Of a stretch of 64,000 nt of DNA, positions 47,099 to 58,551 are shown in pieces. The position numbers were made by a program, and so were the translations under genes. A model generated the notes under the pieces. That model saw only the letters and a list, made by a program, of their open reading frames with translations. It did no database searches and was not told where the DNA came from. Position 1 is the first letter of the stretch, and the number at the start of each line of letters is the position of its first letter. Source of the stretch: Agaricus subrufescens (Eukaryota > Basidiomycota > Agaricomycetes > Agaricales > Agaricaceae); NCBI GenBank assembly GCA_029945375.1, contig CM057062.1, positions 186,001 to 250,000 of the forward strand, read 5' to 3'.

Positions 47099-48557
47099 AT
47101 GCTTGACAACTTGCTCCCCGATATCGTCTCTGAGATCGCCGCCTACCTTTCATACGAGGACTTGGTGGCGTTTCGCAAGGTAGCTTGATCAATAAGCCTA
47201 ACTATTTATGCACTAACACATCGTCTAGGCCTTGACATGCGAGGATCTTCGTGATGCCACCAATACCCATGACGTATGGCTCAACCTCGCTACGCGATAC
47301 TTGTCAGAGAACCCTGGTAGCCATTTTTCAAAAATCAAGTCTCTGTCCTCCCTCACCACAGACCAACTTCGTCAACGATTCGAAAAACGACTCGTGGTGA
47401 ACGATATCTGGCGATTGTCGGGCGACATATATCCATCCATAAAGCGTCTGCAAGTTCCACTCACTCCTCTTTCATTTATCAAGATCGCTCCCGGAGGACG
47501 TTGGGCGTTTGGTGGTACAGTCAACTGTACGATACTATATTATTGGGATCTTGAATCCAACAACCCAAAACCTCGAGCCCTGGAACCTCCGAATGACGGT
47601 AATAATAATACCCCCGCCTCAGCATTTTCCACAATCGTTGCAATTGATTTTGCGGTTGAGTCTGGCGACCCATTATCCAGTTTCCTTATTGCGTTTGTCG
47701 GAGGTCGCAGCGATTGTGGGTCTCTTATTACCTCGAACCCTTCGAGAGCCTAATGATCACAATCCAAGGGCACCGCTACTACCATTGTCCAAGCCACTCA
47801 CGCGAGTGGCTTTACATTTGGGACGTCATACCGCAGATAGACGGCACCCTCAGAGCCAAACATTTAAAGACCATACCGCTGCCATCCGACGGTTGGGATT
47901 CTAGGCTCTCATTTAATGAGTACCTTGCTTCTCAGCAACGATAAGCTTCTCGTCTATTCAAACATCGATCAGGCCTATGGGGTGCGTTTGTTCGCTTTGA
48001 AACCAGAACATTCCGAAGTCGCGAAATACATGGAGTGCGTGCCCCTTGCAATCAAAGTGTGGTCATTTGCCTTTGGTTGCAAGAATGACGGTAGTGAGAT
48101 ATCGCGCCCCTATTTTGATGGAACGAACTATCGTCAAAGTATCGCCTCGCTCAATGGCGTCCTCAGCCTCACTATACCAGCATCCAATGTCAACAGAGCC
48201 ACCTTAGACAAGGTGTCCGATTTTGACCATTATCAACAGGGATCTAATGTCGAGGTGTACGGCATAGCTTTGAAAAAAGGTTACTGCAGGACGGATATTT
48301 GGCTCTATCGGTTTGGTTTCAAGGGCGGTACCATTGAAGAGGACTATGAAAATGGAGCAATAGTTGACTCGAGGATTCTGCATATTCTTGAAACCCTTCA
48401 AAGACCTTCCTCGTTTGACGACGAATTGGGACGCACAGTTTCAATAGCACGAAACTTGAAGCACGTCATTCTTCAAGACTTTTCTCGTCCATTGTATACT
48501 CTTTCAGATGTATGTCCCGATACAGACAAGTTTTTGGATACAGATCCGGAGGACTAG
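47099..48557 (+). pseudogene. F-box-like paralogue A, internal deletion
   Basis: Exon 1 is MLDNLLPDIVSEIAAYLSYE, followed by an intron, then ALTCEDLRDATNTHDVWLNL, SLTTDQLRQRFEKRLVV and KIAPGGRWAFGG with YYWDLESNNPKPRALEP. Exon 3 starts after an intron near 47720-47775 (HRYYHCPSHSREWLYIWDVI then DGTLRAKHLKTIPLPSDGWD). At about 47930-47950 the frame ends FNEYLASQQR-stop, while the family text resumes in another frame (SNDKLLVYSNIDQAYGVRLF) and runs to 48557. Compared with paralogues C and D, the segment for 'ARYTEDRIDVYWWN...THLTRCT', the third intron and the start of exon 4 are missing (roughly 190 bases). The junction is out of frame, so this copy is probably inactive unless an unseen intron repairs it. 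It is more like copy D than copies B, C and E. Confidence 0.65.
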
Positions 48558-48990
48558 TGGAGAGCATTAATCGCCCGTTGTAAATCCGGTTGCTTCTCGT
48601 TCTTGGTAGCCTACATCATTGACCAAGTACTACTTCACAACCTAATTCATTTCAACTACTACCTCATCATCTATGTCGACGAGGTTTAAGCGCCGTTTAA
48701 TCTTTCGGAAACAACTATCAACTGACCACCTGAGGATATACTTTTTCTTGCGTGACAATCCCTCCTTGCTCTCCGTAGCGTACACTAGTGGATCACGTAA
48801 ATTAAATAACTACAATGGCATGGCTACTACCATGACAGTGATTAACGGACATGGGTTGGAGCGGTTCAGGGAGGGAGTGGGTGTTTCACGATACAGAGCA
48901 TCTCAATCACGTGCCAAACAAATGTCGTTGGTAAATTACTTGAGGCCAACTCTTAGTCTCGTTAGTCAATTACTTGAGGCAAGCTTTACC
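48558..48990. other. Spacer between F-box-like paralogues A and B
   Basis: About 430 bases. An open frame from 48673 runs into the first exon of paralogue B but is in a long leader without recognised features. It presumably holds the 3' end of A and the promoter of B. The direct string TTACTTGAGGC(C/A)A occurs twice near 48938-48982. Confidence 0.4.
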
Positions 48991-50595
48991 ATGCTCTGCG
49001 AGCTGCCCCACGAAATTGTGTATGAAATCGCGTCTTATCTTCTGTACAAAGACGTTGTTGTGCTTTCTAAGGTCACTCAATCATTATAACCTGTATCTAT
49101 ATTGACTCTCCAACCAGGCCTTGGCGCGAAAGGATGTTCTCAATGCTCACGTTGTATGGTATAACCTTGCCATACAATATCTGGATGAACATCCTCACAG
49201 CTATCTATCAAACACGTCATGTCTGTCTTCCTTCACTACAGGCCAACTTCGTCAATATTTCGAAAGACGCCTCCTGGTAAACGAGATTTGGAAACTTCCG
49301 AGAGAAGTCTATCCTCTTGTCAAACGTCTAAAATACCCGCCTTCAACAAGGCTACGTGCTGTCAAGATCGCCCCTGGGGGACGATGGGTCTTTGGTGGCG
49401 CGCACAATCTTCTGGTGTGCTACTGGGATATGGATTCTGACGACCCAGAACCCTGTGTCCTTGTACCTCGTGATGGAGTCGATGAAGTTCCCGAGAGGCA
49501 TTGTTGTGTTGTAAACATGGATTTTGTTGTGAAACACAGCGACCCACTATCCAGTTTTATCATCGCTTTCGTTGCATTGTAGGTCTCCTATTGATCCATA
49601 CTCTAGAAGAGCTCACAGACGTACACCCCAGTCGACTTCTGCTACGATGGCGGATCACGCGAGTGGCTTTACATCTGGGAAATCAAAATAATGGAAGGTG
49701 CCACCCTCGAAGCGAAACATTTAAAGGTTCTGCGGATGCCATACACTGGCGCCTATCCTCTACTCTCCATTAATGAACACTTGGTTGCGCGGTACACAGA
49801 GGACAGGATTGATGTGTACTGGTGGAAAGACTGCACGGAGACACACCTAACCCGGTGTACCGTGGTACTAGAAAGGGGTGGCCTTGTGGTGAGCGACACA
49901 GTGTTCTGACATGACCTTACTAACTAGTCACCCTTCAGACCAATATTTACGTTCTTGGCAAAGATAAAATTCTTGTCTACACGGAAAAACTTAATCGCAA
50001 ACAAAAGGCCCGCTTATATGACTTGAAGCCAGTATACTCTGAAATTGATGCATATCAGAATCCTTTACCAACCGCAACCAAAATGTGGTCGCTCCGTTTT
50101 CCTTGTGATTACAGCAGTAATGAGATATCAGAGCTATACTTTGACGGAACAAATTATCACCAAACCGTTGCGACGCTTAACGGTATCTCAAGACTCACTA
50201 TTCCGGCATGCTCAGCCAACAAACCTGCCTTTACAAGAGTTTCCAATTTCAACCTTTATAAACGACAACACAAGGGTAGACTGTACGCCCTTGGTTTACA
50301 TAAAGGCTACTGTCAGACGGAACAAACCTTGTACCGTTTCAGCTTTTCAAAGGGGCCCACGATAGGGGCTTACGACAGCGCTGCAAAGGTCGACCCGGAG
50401 TTGGATCGTATTCTGCAACGTCTTGATGTGTATCAATCCTTTGACGAAGAGTCAGGTCGGCTGGTTACCACGTGCAGAAATCACCTTGTACTTCAGGACT
50501 TTGCTCTTCCAGTGTACGATGTTGCACATTCATATCCTAGTCCTGATCCTGTTTTAGAAAAGGATATACCGAGCTGGTTCAACAAGGTACCCTAA
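48991..50595 (+). pseudogene. F-box-like paralogue B, frameshifted at exon 2/3 junction
   Basis: Exon 1 (48991-49071) MLCELPHEIVYEIASYLLYK; exon 2 from 49118 ALARKDVLNAHVVWYNLAIQ, PREVYPLVKRLKYPPST, KIAPGGRWVFGGAHNLLVCY, WDMDSDDPEPCVLVPRDGVD. At the end of exon 2 the sequence is TTCGTTGCATTGTAGGTCTC, where copies C and E have GTCGGATA(T/C)GAC(T/C)GTAAG. Five bases are gone, so the only donor (GTAGGT) gives the wrong phase for exon 3 (near 49670, GGSREWLYIWEIKIMEGATL). Downstream exons remain open and family-like (TEDRIDVYWWKDCTETHLTR; then TNIYVLGKDKILVYTEKLN to VLEKDIPSWFNKVP). The damage therefore seems recent and limited to one place. If expressed it would give a truncated F-box plus first-blade protein ending near 49580. 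Confidence 0.6.
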
Positions 50596-50679
50596 TATAA
50601 TTATGTATGACAATTCCTCCCTCCTCTCCTTGGCATATATCGTTGGATCACACTGCATTCACCTTACTTCTGACTAAGC

Positions 50680-50733
50680 GCACGTGCAGTAAGCGAGCTG
50701 GGTAGGAGCCTGGGTAGGAGCCTGACTCTACCC
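50680..50733 (+). repeat. Short tandem duplication before paralogue C start
   Basis: TGGGTAGGAGCC is present twice in tandem (near 50699-50722) directly before the ATG at 50734. A related string (CTGGGTAGAAGCCTGA) occurs with the same CACGTG(A/C)(A/G)(C/T)-type lead at about 60560-60600, in a region of relics. It suggests shared upstream sequence among duplicated blocks. Confidence 0.5.
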
Positions 50734-52343
50734 ATGCTTTGCGGCCTACCTCCGGAAATTGTGTCAGAAATCGCGTCTTATCTGCCGTACAAAGACGTTG
50801 TCCTTCTTTCTAAGGTGACTCAATTATTATAATCTGTATCTATATTAACTCTCCAACCAGGCCTTGGCGCCAAAGGATGTTCTGAAAGCTCATGTTGTAT
50901 GGTACAACCTTGCCACTCAATATCTGGATGAACATCCTCACAGCCATTTATCAAACACGTCATGTCTGTCTTCCTTCACTACAGACCAACTCCGTCAACA
51001 TTTCGAAAAACGCCTCTTGGTAAATGAAATCTGGCAACTTCCGAGAGAAGTCTATCCTCTCGTCAAGCAGCTAAAATACCCGCCTTCAACAAAAATCTGC
51101 ACTGTCAAGATTGCCCCTGGGGGACGATGGGTCTTTGGTGGCGCAGACAATCTTCTGGTGTGCTACTGGGATATGGATTCTAACAACCCAGAACCCTGTA
51201 TCCTTGTACCTCGTGACGGAGTCGATGAAATTCCCGAGAGGCATAGTTGTGTTGTAAACATGGACTTTGTTGTGAAACACAGCGATACGTTATCCAGTTT
51301 CATCATCGCTTTTGTCGGATATGACTGTAAGCCTCTTATCGAATCATACTCTAGAAAAGCTCACAGACACATTTGCCAGCCGATATTTGCTACGATGGTG
51401 AATCACGCGAGTGGCTTTACATCTGGGAAATCAAGATAATGGAAAGTGGTACCCTCGAAGCGAAACATTTAAAGGCTCTGCGGATGCCATACGCTGGCTC
51501 GCATCCTCTACTCTCAATTAATGAGTACTTGGTTGCGCGGTACACAGAGGACAGGATTGATGTGTACTGGTGGAACAACTGCACGGAAACACACCTAACC
51601 CGGTGTACCTTGGTACACGGAAAGGGTGACGTTGTGGTGAGTGAGACAGTGTTCTGATGCGACATTACTAAGTAGTCACCGCTTAGACCAATATTTATGT
51701 TCTCGGCAAGGATAAACTTCTCGTCTACACGAAGCATGATGTTCGCCAACATAAAACCTGCTTATATGCTTTGACGCCGGTACACTCTGAAATTGGTGAA
51801 TGTCAGAAGGTTTTGCCAACCGCAACCAAAATGTGGTCGCTTCCTTTCCTTTGTCATCACAGGAGTAATGAGATATCAGAGCTATACTTCGACGGAACAG
51901 ATTATTACCAAACCATTGCGACGCTTAATGGCATCTCCAGACTCACTATTCCGGCATGTCCAGACAACAAACCTACCTTTACAAGAGTTTCCAATTTCAA
52001 CCTTTATAAACGACAATACAAGGGTAGATTATATGCCCTTGGTTTAAATAAAGCCTACTGTCAGACCGAACAAACCTTGTATCGGTTCGGCTTTTCAAAG
52101 GGGTCAACGATGGGGGCTTACGAGAGCGCTGCAAAGGTCGACCCGGAGTTGGATCGTGTTCTGCGACGTCTCGATATGTATCAATCCTTTGACGAGGAGT
52201 CGGGCCGGTTAATCACCAAGTGTAAGAATCACCTTGTACTTCAAGACTTTGCTCTCCCGGTGTATGATGTTGCAGATGCGTGTCCTAGTCCAGATCCTGT
52301 TTTAGAAAAAGATATACCGAGCTGGTGGAACCGAATATTCTAA
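50734..52343 (+). CDS. F-box-like protein with WD-like C-terminal region, paralogue C (intact)
   Basis: Four exons splice cleanly: 50734-50814, 50861-51326, 51380-51636, 51687-52343. The F-box-like start is MLCGLPPEIVSEIASYLPYK. Exon 2 has APKDVLKAHVVWYNLATQYL, FTTDQLRQHFEKRLLVNEIW, KIAPGGRWVFGGADNLLVCY, WDMDSNNPEPCILVPRDGVD and FIIAFVGYD. Exon 3 has GESREWLYIWEIKIMESGTL and TEDRIDVYWWNNCTETHLTR. Exon 4 has NIYVLGKDKLLVYTKHD, ATKMWSLPF, ISELYFDGTDYYQTIATLNG, YRFGFSKGSTMGAYESAAKV and a C-terminus VLEKDIPSWWNRIF. It is a cytosolic protein of about 480 residues. F-box proteins present substrates to SCF ubiquitin ligases; the propeller-like remainder would be the recognition part. Target unknown. 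It is the best reference copy for the family in this window. Confidence 0.78.
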
Positions 52344-52654
52344 TATAATTAATTATATACGACAGTTGGACTCTTTAGGGCATTCAAGACTCTTCTCAAA
52401 GCCTCTCCCGTTGTTGCGTTCTCCATCATGTCTTTCTTTGTCAGCCTCCGACCGTTTCTCACTCTTCAACTCCTCTCGGGCCTGTAGGCATCTGCTGCCA
52501 CATCGTGCACACTCCAACATGCCAGCCTCTTCCGAACAAAACGTCTTCACGTATTCATCGGGATACTCGTAAGTCTTGAAGTTGTTGTTCCTCTACGGCA
52601 TCTGTCTCACTCCATAATGCCACTGCATTCTCAGCGTCAACCATAACGTTCGAC

Positions 52655-54110
52655 AGATGGTAGCCCGCATCCCATACCCCCTGATGGCTCCCAAGTTCTA
52701 CGCCATCGCCAGTGAAACAGCCACAATGCGCTTCCTCCATGCCTGTGGCCTACCTATTTCCAAGGTTTATGCTACCCGGCACTGCAAGGTCGGATTATAT
52801 CTTGATGGAGTTCGTGCAAGCTACCAAGCTCAGTGACGTGTAAATGCAGTTGAGGGAGCCGGATATCCCTTCCATCTTGAAGCTTGAAGCTTGAAGTCTC
52901 AGATGATATCGATGCCCTTCCCGGCTGGACGAAACTTCTATTACGCCGATAACCTCACCAATATAACAGGACAGACGGGTATTTCGCTACCCAAAGATGA
53001 AGGCTTCTGCATCGATCCAGATCCCAGGCTGCATACGTGGTACGGGAGGAGGCCACAGCTCGGCGTCGATAAGGGCACATGTACGTTGCTCCTGGCATTT
53101 CTACTTTCACTCACTCTTTGTTTCTCTCTGTGCCCCTGTCTTTCCCCCATGAACTTTTCTCAAACTAATCGCGACTATAATAGACAAAAATCCAGGCTGC
53201 GCTCATAGCAGCAGCATGAAAAGAACAAGCATATCTGGAATGCCTTGGTCGGCCACTACCCCCTCTCCAGCGAGAAGAAGAGAGGTTTACGAGTACGAGA
53301 AGCAGTCACCATCAGACCATGCCATGAAATTCGAAGGCTAGCCTCTACTCGCACCCTCGCTCGTCCCCAAGAATTAATTCCTCCATGATTTCCCTGTCCG
53401 ACATCCTGATCTCAAGCCAAGCAACGTCATCGTGTCAACCTCGTCGGATTCTAACAGTCACAAGATTGTCAGCCTGCTCGACTGGCAGCACACGCAGATC
53501 CAACCCCTATCTCTCCTCACTAGTATACCGGGCTGCCTACAGAGTTGCAATGACGTGGTGTCGACACCACGTCGCAGGATCTCAACCCACCCCCCTAGCC
53601 CGCCAACACGGAGGAATGGACAAATACGAGCAGGCCAACGCAATTCCGGGGCACTATCACTGCCGTCTCATTCACTTCACTATACCAAGAGCACAGAGGA
53701 GTACAACAAGCTCCCTGTTGGACCCGCTGTCCTCCCTCATCCGCCGTCTCTTCAGCGAGGGCGGGGCTCCATGGGAGGGTGAGAGGCATGCGCTCAATGT
53801 CACGCTGATAGAGCTAATGGAGATGTGGGAGCGTCTTATGATAGAGGTGGAGGGCGTGGTGTCGTGTCCAGTCGAGTTTGAACCCGAGGATCTGCGCAAG
53901 ACGACGGAACTGCGCAAAAGGCTACAGTTAGCTGACAGCAACTCCGAAGCATGTTGAGCTATGGTTGGTTTCGAAGCGGAGACCTGGGTACCCAATGAAC
54001 AGTGCAAAATGGCCCTGGCCTTCGCCGAGCTGCTGGAACTGAAGGTGCTGGAACAAATCCCAATCAAATGGGAGATAGTCTGTCCGTTCTTCGCTTGCAG
54101 TTCCTCTATT
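52655..54110 (+). pseudogene. Decayed APH/AIM9-like protein kinase-fold gene
   Basis: Pieces of one family occur in order but in changing frames. MVARIPYPLMAPKFYAIASE and ATMRFLHACGLPISKVYA (from about 52655) are followed by ILMEFVQATKLSDV ending at a stop near 52840. Next is MISMPFPAGRNFYYADNLTN then GFCIDPDPRLHTWYGRRPQL (52903-53070). After a short intron-like gap come RRREVYEYEKQSPSDH and stops in KFEG-stop and VPKN-stop, then the catalytic loop RHPDLKPSNVIVSTSS and KIVSLLDWQHTQIQPLSLL (about 53395-53515). The tail is APWEGERHALNVTLIELMEM and ETWVPNEQ up to about 54040. HPDLKPSN and DWQH are the HxDxxxxN and metal-binding motifs of aminoglycoside-phosphotransferase-like kinases (AIM9-related). 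Nonsense codons sit within the most conserved part, so this is a relic. The whole family is strongly expanded in Agaricomycetes. Confidence 0.75.
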
Positions 54111-54759
54111 TGACATGATCTTTCTCGTACCCTTCGTTGGTTGCAGGATGCGGATCAGCTATTGCCGAAACAGCCGGTTTGATTACCATCCACCGTTCTC
54201 CGCATGGCTTGTCATAGCAGGCCAGGGGGCACTAACAATCCAAAGAAAGCCATTGAAGAGACAATCATTGTACATATAACGTCGATGCTTTCGTAACTCT
54301 GTCGGCACATTCTTTTTACCTTCTCACTTCCGCGTTCCTAGTCGCATATACTACTCGCTTTACGAACAACCCGTTCTCATACAATACCAAACTATCGGCC
54401 CTGTTTCCTACTCACGTCCTCATCACACCAATCCTTATGTCCTTTGTTCAAGGTATGCCCACTTCTCTGGCCCTATTCCCGTCTCTCACAAACTTTGAGC
54501 CCCCAAATCAAAGTTCATACACGCCACGTCTTTCGCTTACTCCACTCGTAATTGTACTGCTTGAGAACTGTATTAAAATCCAGGGAGTCGTACTCCGAGA
54601 TCTCAAATTTGGGTGTTGAAGATTTATGTATATGTGTTGGCGAATTTGATTTAGATTATTCTCCTGAATCAACAGTGCGGAAAGACGAAAGCCAGGACAC
54701 CAAACGTATAGCAAAAACAGTGAGTGACTAAGCGTACAAGATAAGGACTGATAGTCTCT
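54111..54759. other. Intergenic, no gene seen
   Basis: The interval follows the kinase relic. A short plus frame at 54437-54619 is not recognisable. C/T-rich sequence near 54300-54450 has no clear role. Confidence 0.5.
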
Positions 54760-54905
54760 GTTCCTCATCTTCTGAACCAGCTTTTTCCTTTCCGGCTCCA
54801 CCAGCTTCAATGTCGTCGTTATATTATCATCACCAAGAAGATGTTCTCGCAATATTGCAATAGTCCGACTTTTGTTCCTCTATCAAAAGTGTATATCGAC
54901 CACCC
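54760..54905 (-). pseudogene. Extra copy of the membrane family's C-terminal module (relic)
   Basis: On the minus strand GRYTLLIEEQK, then after a frame change SRTIAILREHLLGDDN, matches the tail motif GYTLSAEEQSRTIAILREHL of the membrane-protein gene that ends at 55084. The frame breaks inside the unit and no membrane-span exon accompanies it. It lies about 180 bases beyond the stop of that gene and looks like a third tandem unit left outside the coding region. Confidence 0.7.
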
Positions 54906-55083
54906 GGAAGGGACCTTCGATGTTGAAAAAGATGTTGATAGGGAAGGTACTAGCGTGATCTATCCTATTCTGCTAACGCTCGCCCATCGTACCGAAACGT
55001 AAAGAGACTATTGAGGAGCGTCTATACAAAAATCTTTCTATTCACTTCCGTTGACTAGGAATAGGAAAGGCTCTGAATGATTG

Positions 55084-57156
55084 TTAGGCAGTATTATGAT
55101 GCCTGACATCTTGATTCTGTTCTCCAGAAGTTTTGTCGACTTTCCCATTGCTGTCACCATCGTCAAGGAGATGTTCTCTCAACATGTCACTGGCCTGGCT
55201 TTGCTCTTTTGTAGACAACGTATTTCCACCATCTATCCGCCCTCCATCCTGGTCCTTCTCTCCAGAATTCTCGCTAGCTTCTATATCCTCGTCGTTGTCG
55301 AGAAGATGTTCTCGAAGTATGGCAATTGTCCGGCTCTGCTCCTCTGCAGAAAGGGTATATCCACTATCTATGCGGGGTCTCCGGCGTTGAAAAAGATGGA
55401 CCAGGCCATATATCGATAATGGTTTGATACCTATATCGAAATAACCAACTTTGAAATCGGATCAGATAAGAGAAAGTTTCTTACCGAAGAGGACCAAAAG
55501 GAGACTACATCCAAATATCATTGCAAATGCGCCATTGATAAAAGTCCATATACCTCCCAGCAAAGCAAAACTGTTAAATATGGTACTACCTGGTTGTTCC
55601 CTTTGAACCATATAAGTCTCTTGGACAACCTCTGAACCCCCTTGATATGTCAACCTTAGCGTCGCTGTGGTGTTGTTTGAGTTTGCATTTGGGAACTCAG
55701 GGTCAGGTATGAGAGCCTGAATATTTACGACCAATTCCCGAACAAACTATCTCACAAGTGAATATGCAGAAAAATCATTGAAGAAAAAATGAAACGTACA
55801 CGAGGTATTCCAAGTGTTAGATCTCTTGGGCTTGCATAAGTGTCTCGATATGAGTAATATGTAGTCCCAAAAAGGTGAAAACCAGGGAATAATTGTATGG
55901 GTACAGGAGGCACTCCAGACTCCGAGAGGAAATAGAGATATACACCGCTCCTCAGTGAGGGTATGGAGTATCTTTTCAAGGCGCATGTATAGTTAACGGA
56001 TATGGTAAGACTGTCAGGTGAAAATGAAGAGAAAGGAGAATACACATTGCAAGACGCCAATGTCCTATAAGTATCACACGGAACTATGGATAAGGTGTAC
56101 TTAATTCTCAGCAATCAAGGACCAAGTTTGTGACATACCATGAAGTGTCTCAGGTTGCCAGGAAACATCCAAATCAACTAGATGTCGAGGAAGGTGCTCT
56201 CCTAGAGCCTACATCATGATTGCATAAATCCCAACTTTCAAATACAAAAGCTAATAGGCTCACCACAGACACTTCTACAGAAACATTTTCTCCACTATAA
56301 TTATACCCCTCTGCTTCCATCGTTTGAAGAAAAACTTGTGGTGTGATTGGCTGAGTGCTCAAGATCACATAACCGAAAATCAGCATCCCCAGAAGGCAGA
56401 GAATAGATATTCCACCTCTCAGACCTCTAACAAATGTCCGATCTATTCTAAAAAACCGCACACAAACTCCACTCAGGTTATATCTTTCAAAAATGAAGAA
56501 GAAGGAAAACTAACCCAAACCGCCTCCTGCAGATATATACCCCAACCAGGAGTGACCATCGTGAGATTCTTGATTTTCCCTGATTAACTGTATCATAGTT
56601 CTCCGTGAAATCGTATGTAGACCCAAAGGCCCGATAGTGCGAGGCATGTAGGTTCCAAAATGTAAGGGCAAAAGAAGTCATGATCAATAACCAAAGGATC
56701 CATGCTGCAACAATGCCAATTACAGCAGCACTGTCTTCCTTGAGTAGGATACTTTCAGCGATTATATATCCTGTCACTACAGTATATGAGAACCAATTTC
56801 GTTAGCAAAACCCTTTTAGCTAGCAATTCTTCAACTCACCAATACCAAGTTCAATGACACAGTATATAAAATCAGATCTTACTGACCATCTCCTTCTTGG
56901 CCATAGCCTGGGAAAGGGGGGAAAACATAATTCATGGAACATAACAAGTGAAATGAATTCAACTGACTCACCGAAGAATATGGTGCAATGAAAGTATGGG
57001 AGGGATTATAGCAAGGGCCATCGCTGCCAAAAAATTACCATCTTTATTCTGAGCATCATCATTCACATGAAGAACAAGTTCCACTCCAAAAACCATGTTT
57101 ATCATAAAAGAGAGTAAACTGCTTATAAGGATTATACGCAGCAAAATTTTTCGCAT
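55084..57156 (-). CDS. Multi-pass membrane protein, copy 2, with tandemly duplicated C-terminal module
   Basis: The start is MRKILLRIILISSLLSFMIN (57156). Exon order matches the gene at 16209-18307: VLSLHHILR-like end of exon 1; LWPRRRWSVRSDFIYCVIEL (about 56910); VTGYIIAESILL and WILWLLIMTSFALTFWNLHA (56780-56650). Then GGISILCLLGMLIFGYVILS (56410); ISVNYTCALKRYSIPSLRSG and LFPGFHLFGTTYYSYRDTYA (55990-55820); VNIQALIPDPEFPNANS and GGIWTFINGAFAMIFGCSLL (55740-55490). The last exon reads IGIKPLSIYGLVHLFQRRRP, then GYTLSAEEQSRTIAILREHL with an acidic stretch. In the same frame follows a second unit, GGNTLSTKEQSQASDMLREH, and another acidic stretch (ending HHNTA, stop 55084-55086). Copy 1 has only one such unit. 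The function of the family is unknown. Confidence 0.72.
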
Positions 57157-58035
57157 TGTGAAGGAAGATAAGAAAGAAGTCAGAGAGTGCACCCTAGGGT
57201 GTATCAAAGAATAAAGTCTGGTGGAGGTGCACATAATGAAGAAATGAGGGCAAGTAGAGAGGAGGCCACAAAAGTGATAGCGGGCAATCGAAATACCAGG
57301 GGGATAATGGGGGCAAGTGGGATTATATAGTGTAGGTAAACCAGATAATAAGCTTCTTCACACAGTGGGGCAGCACCGAAATCTTCGCAACCATCCCCAT
57401 GTTTCATTCATTATTAGCCCTTTGAGGCGCTTTAATGCTGTACTCCCGTACCAGCTCCAAATCAAAATTTGTTGAACTGAGGCATTACCTGACTTACTGG
57501 ATCATCTTTCCCGCAATCAGTAGCTAATGGCAGGGTAGGTCATCCAAGGTGACCGTCCAGTGTAGGCGGATAATACCTTCTACATGCAGGTACCAAATGC
57601 AGTCATAGAGATAACTTACAAAGTCATGTCCAACGTGAATTGACTAACGGGGTTCTTATTTTAATATGCATATGGACGTGACGTGATTGGCAATGCTTAC
57701 TGTTCACCAGCTACCTGAAAACATAGCATCTCAAAACATGTGCAACGAGAGTGGTGGTGTCACTGGTGTAGTTGTTTCAGTAAAGTCAGATGTCAGGTAG
57801 GTCACCATGGTGATTTATGCTGCATCATATCACTCAGGTGGCTAGGTTCAGGTCGTTGGCTGATGATCATCCTTGGAGACATGGCTACTTGAAGCTTGAA
57901 GTCCACATCTGGCTGGGATTTTCATGTATCATTGACAATGTGAGCGAAAAATCTCAAGGCATAAAGAAAGGGTAAATGCGATCTTGTTTAACTATTTTTA
58001 CATTATGCCACAGTATCTTGATCGAGGTGACTCCT
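57157..58035. other. Upstream region of membrane-protein copy 2
   Basis: A minus frame at 57204-57407 is hydrophobic (IIPLAPIIPLVF) but unrecognised. A duplicated CTTGAAG string lies near 57888-57902. No gene is supported. Confidence 0.45.
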
Positions 58036-58200
58036 CTCTTCGACGTGGTCCACTCCTTGTTAGCCCCACTAGTGTCCACGTCACCATTATCATCATTAAT
58101 AAAGTGTTCTTGCAACACCGCAGTAGTACGGCTTTTCTCTTCTACAGGTAGAATATATCCACCCTCTGTATTTTTTGTGAATGGAGATCAGAAGGTCCTT
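58036..58200 (-). pseudogene. Orphan C-terminal module of the membrane family
   Basis: Minus-strand text GYILPVEEKSRTTAVLQEHF then INDDNGDVDTSGANKEW matches the GYTLS.EEQSRTIAILREHL-DD-acidic module of the membrane family. The frame stays open past the motif, but no membrane exons are found upstream on that strand. It is therefore a solitary copy of the last exon, about 900 bases upstream of the start of copy 2. Confidence 0.65.
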
Positions 58201-58551
58201 ACCATTAACAACCGACGTCATCCAGATTATAATTAACCTTCTGAACACAATTGAAAAAGGTACACAACATAAGTAACAATCCATCGATCACATCTGGCTT
58301 CTCAATGGCTCAAGGAAATTGAAAAAACACAATTAAAACAAAAAAGTCGCATTGAAAATGAGACACACTAAACCAACAAAAAAGAGGGCACTTTTTTTTT
58401 ACAACCAATTGACCCTATCCGCCTATCCAAACCCCTCGAGATTCAATCCTCTGTCCTTGAGAGATCTAGCAATCTCTCTCTCCCTCCCGCCGAAATCAAA
58501 ACCAAAAGGTCAACACTTATTAGTCGCTTCTTCCAGTCGAAAATGCATAGA

